From: Candidatus Nitrosopumilus sp.
GTDB lineage: Archaea; Thermoproteota; Nitrososphaeria; Nitrososphaerales; Nitrosopumilaceae
NCBI GenBank assembly: GCA_003331425.1
Contig: QOOS01000004.1
Location: 1-64,000 of the forward strand
Direction of reading: 5' to 3'
Length of the DNA: 64,000 bases
Positions within the stretch are counted from its first letter, which is position 1; the number at the start of each line of letters is the position of its first letter. The position numbers and the translations under genes are program-made. Below the pieces are notes generated by a model. It searched no databases, had not been told where the DNA came from, and saw only the letters and a program-made list of their open reading frames with translations. Below are positions 62,404-64,000 of the stretch, piece after piece.

Positions 62404-63765
62404 GTGTTAGAAAAACAAAATATTGACGGTTCAAAGTCTGAAATTTTACATTTTCCTAATGTTAGTACTTTGATGAAAATTTCTTTAGGTTTGATTCTCT
62501 TTACAATGATTTCTACAGTGTTAGTTTATGCACAAACATCTGATGATCCAATTATTCAAATTCTTGAAAATGGCTATCTTGAAGACAATCCACAATACCT
62601 TGATAATACTTTATTCTCTTCTTCACCTGGAACAACAATTACTGTAATTAACAATGATGTTGTTTCACATACGTTTGTTAGTGGCAGTGATAATTCTAAT
62701 CGTCAATCAACCATAAATTATGATACTTTTCTAATTTGTGAGTTTGATCCAAATGATACCCAAAAGTATGATACTCAAACTGATGATAATTTATGTGATT
62801 TTAACAAGGATGATAGAATAATAACTGATATTATTCCACCTGGTGAATCCATTTCATTTACATTAGTTGATCTTGGAACTTATAGAATAATTGATCCTGA
62901 CTATCCTTGGATTGAATTTGTAATCTATAGTTTCCCTAATTCTGACTCTTCAAATAATGTCAACTCTGGATTTGCTGTGGATGAGACAACTCCTGAACAA
63001 ACATCTGCCTCTAAATCAGAACCTATTATTGAAACTCTTTCAGTAACTGTTGATGGAATGCCTTTTGATGTAAACTATTCTTCAACTGGTTTGACTGTTT
63101 ATGAATTAGAATCTGATACTGACTCAATGTCTCTTATTTTTTATGTTGATGTAAATGACTCAACTGGAAAATTGAATGTTACCTTTGATCGAACCTTCTT
63201 TGATTCTATTTATGATGGTGTTGATGATCAATTCTTTATTTTATCTGATGGGGATGAAACAATTTTCAGAGAAATTGAAACTACTCCTGACAGTAGAACA
63301 TTAAGCATTGATGTTTCTTTGGGAACTGAAGAATTAGAAATTATTGGTTCTAAATTTGGATTTTCAACAGAAATTATACCTGTAATTGAAACACCTGTAA
63401 TTGAAACACCTGTAATTGAAACACCTGTAATTGAAACACCTGTAATTGAAACACCTGTAATTGAAACCATTCCTTCAAATGAATGTGGTCCTGGAACTAT
63501 TCTGGAAAATAATGCATGTGTGTTGGATCAACGCTGTGGTCCTGGAACTATGTTGGAGAATAATGTATGTGTATTAGATTCTACTCAAACTACCACCAGT
63601 ACTCAAACTACCACCAGTACTCAAACTACCACCAGTACTCAAACTACCACCAGTACTTCATCCAATAAAGAAATGATAATTAGTTTTTCATTGGCTTTTG
63701 GAATTGCTGGGGTTGTTGGAATAATTTTAGCACTAATTGCTAAAGCCCATAAAAAGAAAAATTAG
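62404..63765 (+). CDS. Repeat-rich cell-surface protein with C-terminal membrane anchor
   Basis: A 453-residue surface protein. A signal sequence (KISLGLILFTMISTVLVYAQ) follows a 23-residue polar lead if GTG at 62404 is used; ATG at 62473 gives a standard signal peptide. Residues about 50-180 look like a cupredoxin-type beta domain without clear copper ligands; residues about 210-315 are another beta domain. Then come six PVIET repeats, two CGPGT..LENN.CVLD units with paired Cys, and four TQTTTS repeats before a C-terminal helix (about residues 422-445) and basic KKKN end. Similar modular surface proteins are common in Nitrosopumilus-like archaea; the function is unknown. Confidence 0.75.
   Translation: MLEKQNIDGSKSEILHFPNVSTLMKISLGLILFTMISTVLVYAQTSDDPIIQILENGYLEDNPQYLDNTLFSSSPGTTITVINNDVVSHTFVSGSDNSNRQSTINYDTFLICEFDPNDTQKYDTQTDDNLCDFNKDDRIITDIIPPGESISFTLVDLGTYRIIDPDYPWIEFVIYSFPNSDSSNNVNSGFAVDETTPEQTSASKSEPIIETLSVTVDGMPFDVNYSSTGLTVYELESDTDSMSLIFYVDVNDSTGKLNVTFDRTFFDSIYDGVDDQFFILSDGDETIFREIETTPDSRTLSIDVSLGTEELEIIGSKFGFSTEIIPVIETPVIETPVIETPVIETPVIETPVIETIPSNECGPGTILENNACVLDQRCGPGTMLENNVCVLDSTQTTTSTQTTTSTQTTTSTQTTTSTSSNKEMIISFSLAFGIAGVVGIILALIAKAHKKKN
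63379..63468 (+). repeat. 15-bp tandem repeat encoding (PVIET)6
   Basis: Six copies of cctgtaattgaaaca (last copy ends in c) lie in frame in the surface protein gene and encode a Pro-containing stalk. Confidence 0.96.
63583..63654 (+). repeat. 18-bp tandem repeat encoding (TQTTTS)4
   Basis: Four identical copies of actcaaactaccaccagt encode a Thr/Ser-rich segment near the membrane anchor, a likely O-glycosylation stalk. Confidence 0.96.
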
Positions 63766-64000
63766 TTACAAGATAATTCTTGGTTTTTCATAATTTGGTC
63801 TAATTCAAATCCTGAAATTTGTAAATCATGAGAATATGGAATGATTCCTGCAATTGGTGTGTGAATACTTACAATAACTATGAATTTGTTAGGATCCACT
63901 CTAATTTCTCCTCCATCAAATTCATAATCTAATGTCAAAAACAAACGCTGAGTTGATTGATATTCTTCAGTAAAAAAATCTCCATTCGTTATTACTGATG
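63762..64000 (-). CDS. Unknown protein, C-terminal part (5' end cut by window)
   Basis: The minus-strand frame is open from the window edge to a TAA at 63762-63764, giving about 78 residues of C-terminus: a beta-rich stretch (LFLTLDYEFDGGEIRVDP), then FIVIVSIHTP and an end rich in Leu and Asp. No family recognised. The stop overlaps the stop of the surface protein gene by 2 bases. The start lies outside the window. Confidence 0.55.
   Translation of the reverse strand, partial: SVITNGDFFTEEYQSTQRLFLTLDYEFDGGEIRVDPNKFIVIVSIHTPIAGIIPYSHDLQISGFELDQIMKNQELSCN

Noticed and set aside
63228..63470. Repetitive minus-strand frame opposite the surface protein
   Set aside because: It is the antisense reading of the PVIET repeats.

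Overview
The window is about 64 kb of a low-GC (visibly AT-rich) archaeal chromosome from an ammonia-oxidising archaeon of the Nitrososphaerota (Thaumarchaeota), most like Nitrosopumilus or Nitrosarchaeum. The marks are a eukaryote-type topoisomerase IB, ribosomal proteins eS30, eL39, eL31 and eL21, RNA polymerase subunit Rpo4, archaeal DnaG, a degenerate FtsZ-like protein, a copper nitrite reductase (NirK), plastocyanin-like copper proteins, and an ADP-forming CoA ligase next to an enoyl-CoA hydratase, as in the thaumarchaeal 3-hydroxypropionate/4-hydroxybutyrate carbon-fixation cycle. No rRNA operon, CRISPR array, insertion sequence or prophage was seen; gene density is high and most of the window is core chromosome.

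Layout. 1-11 kb: C/D-box RNP scaffold Nop5 (cut by the left edge), dihydroorotate dehydrogenase pair pyrD-pyrK, a radical SAM protein, eS30, RadA, RlmN-like methyltransferase, and the conserved archaeal cluster rpl21e-rpo4-DUF655-rsmA-HemK-like. 10-19 kb: isocitrate dehydrogenase, tRNA-Ser(GCT), an Elf1-like zinc ribbon, SirB1-like and unknown proteins, an SPFH protein, an intron-containing tRNA-Met(CAT), topoisomerase IB, a short-chain dehydrogenase and a cupredoxin. 19-33 kb: a DUF1998-type helicase, a DNA adenine methyltransferase, TatA, an MFS carrier, a UbiE-like methyltransferase, proteasome alpha subunit, glutamate dehydrogenase, a glutamine amidotransferase, the carbon-fixation pair, an A-type Fe-S carrier, DnaG and riboflavin kinase.

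33-46 kb holds an almost complete LysW-dependent lysine and arginine pathway in three operons: lysS-lysW-lysX-lysK (followed by dph5 and ribL), lysY-lysZ-lysJ-lrp, and argG-lysW2-argX. There are two LysW carrier proteins and two LysX-like ligases, which fits lysine and ornithine/arginine routes sharing LysZ, LysY, LysJ and LysK. The two LysW proteins differ at the residue that carries the substrate in characterised LysW: one ends in Glu, the other in Gln.

46-64 kb: a nitrate/sulfonate-type ABC importer, an MFS carrier, a cobalamin-dependent methionine synthase split into two genes with a MTHFR-like gene beside it, a Nudix hydrolase, eL39-eL31, an FtsZ-like protein, a tRNA methylthiotransferase, a class II fumarase, NirK, SerA and a repeat-rich surface protein.

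Most first genes of transcription units have a TATA-like box about 24-32 bases before the start codon, the pattern of leaderless archaeal transcripts; dnaG is an exception with a good Shine-Dalgarno match. Downstream genes usually overlap their neighbours by 1-17 bases. I see no clear new defence or mobile system. The points most worth a second look are the Gln-ended LysW, structured sequences in several intergenic regions, the tRNA-Met intron in the anticodon stem, and nucleotide-perfect tandem repeats that encode low-complexity tails on Nop5, RadA and eL31.
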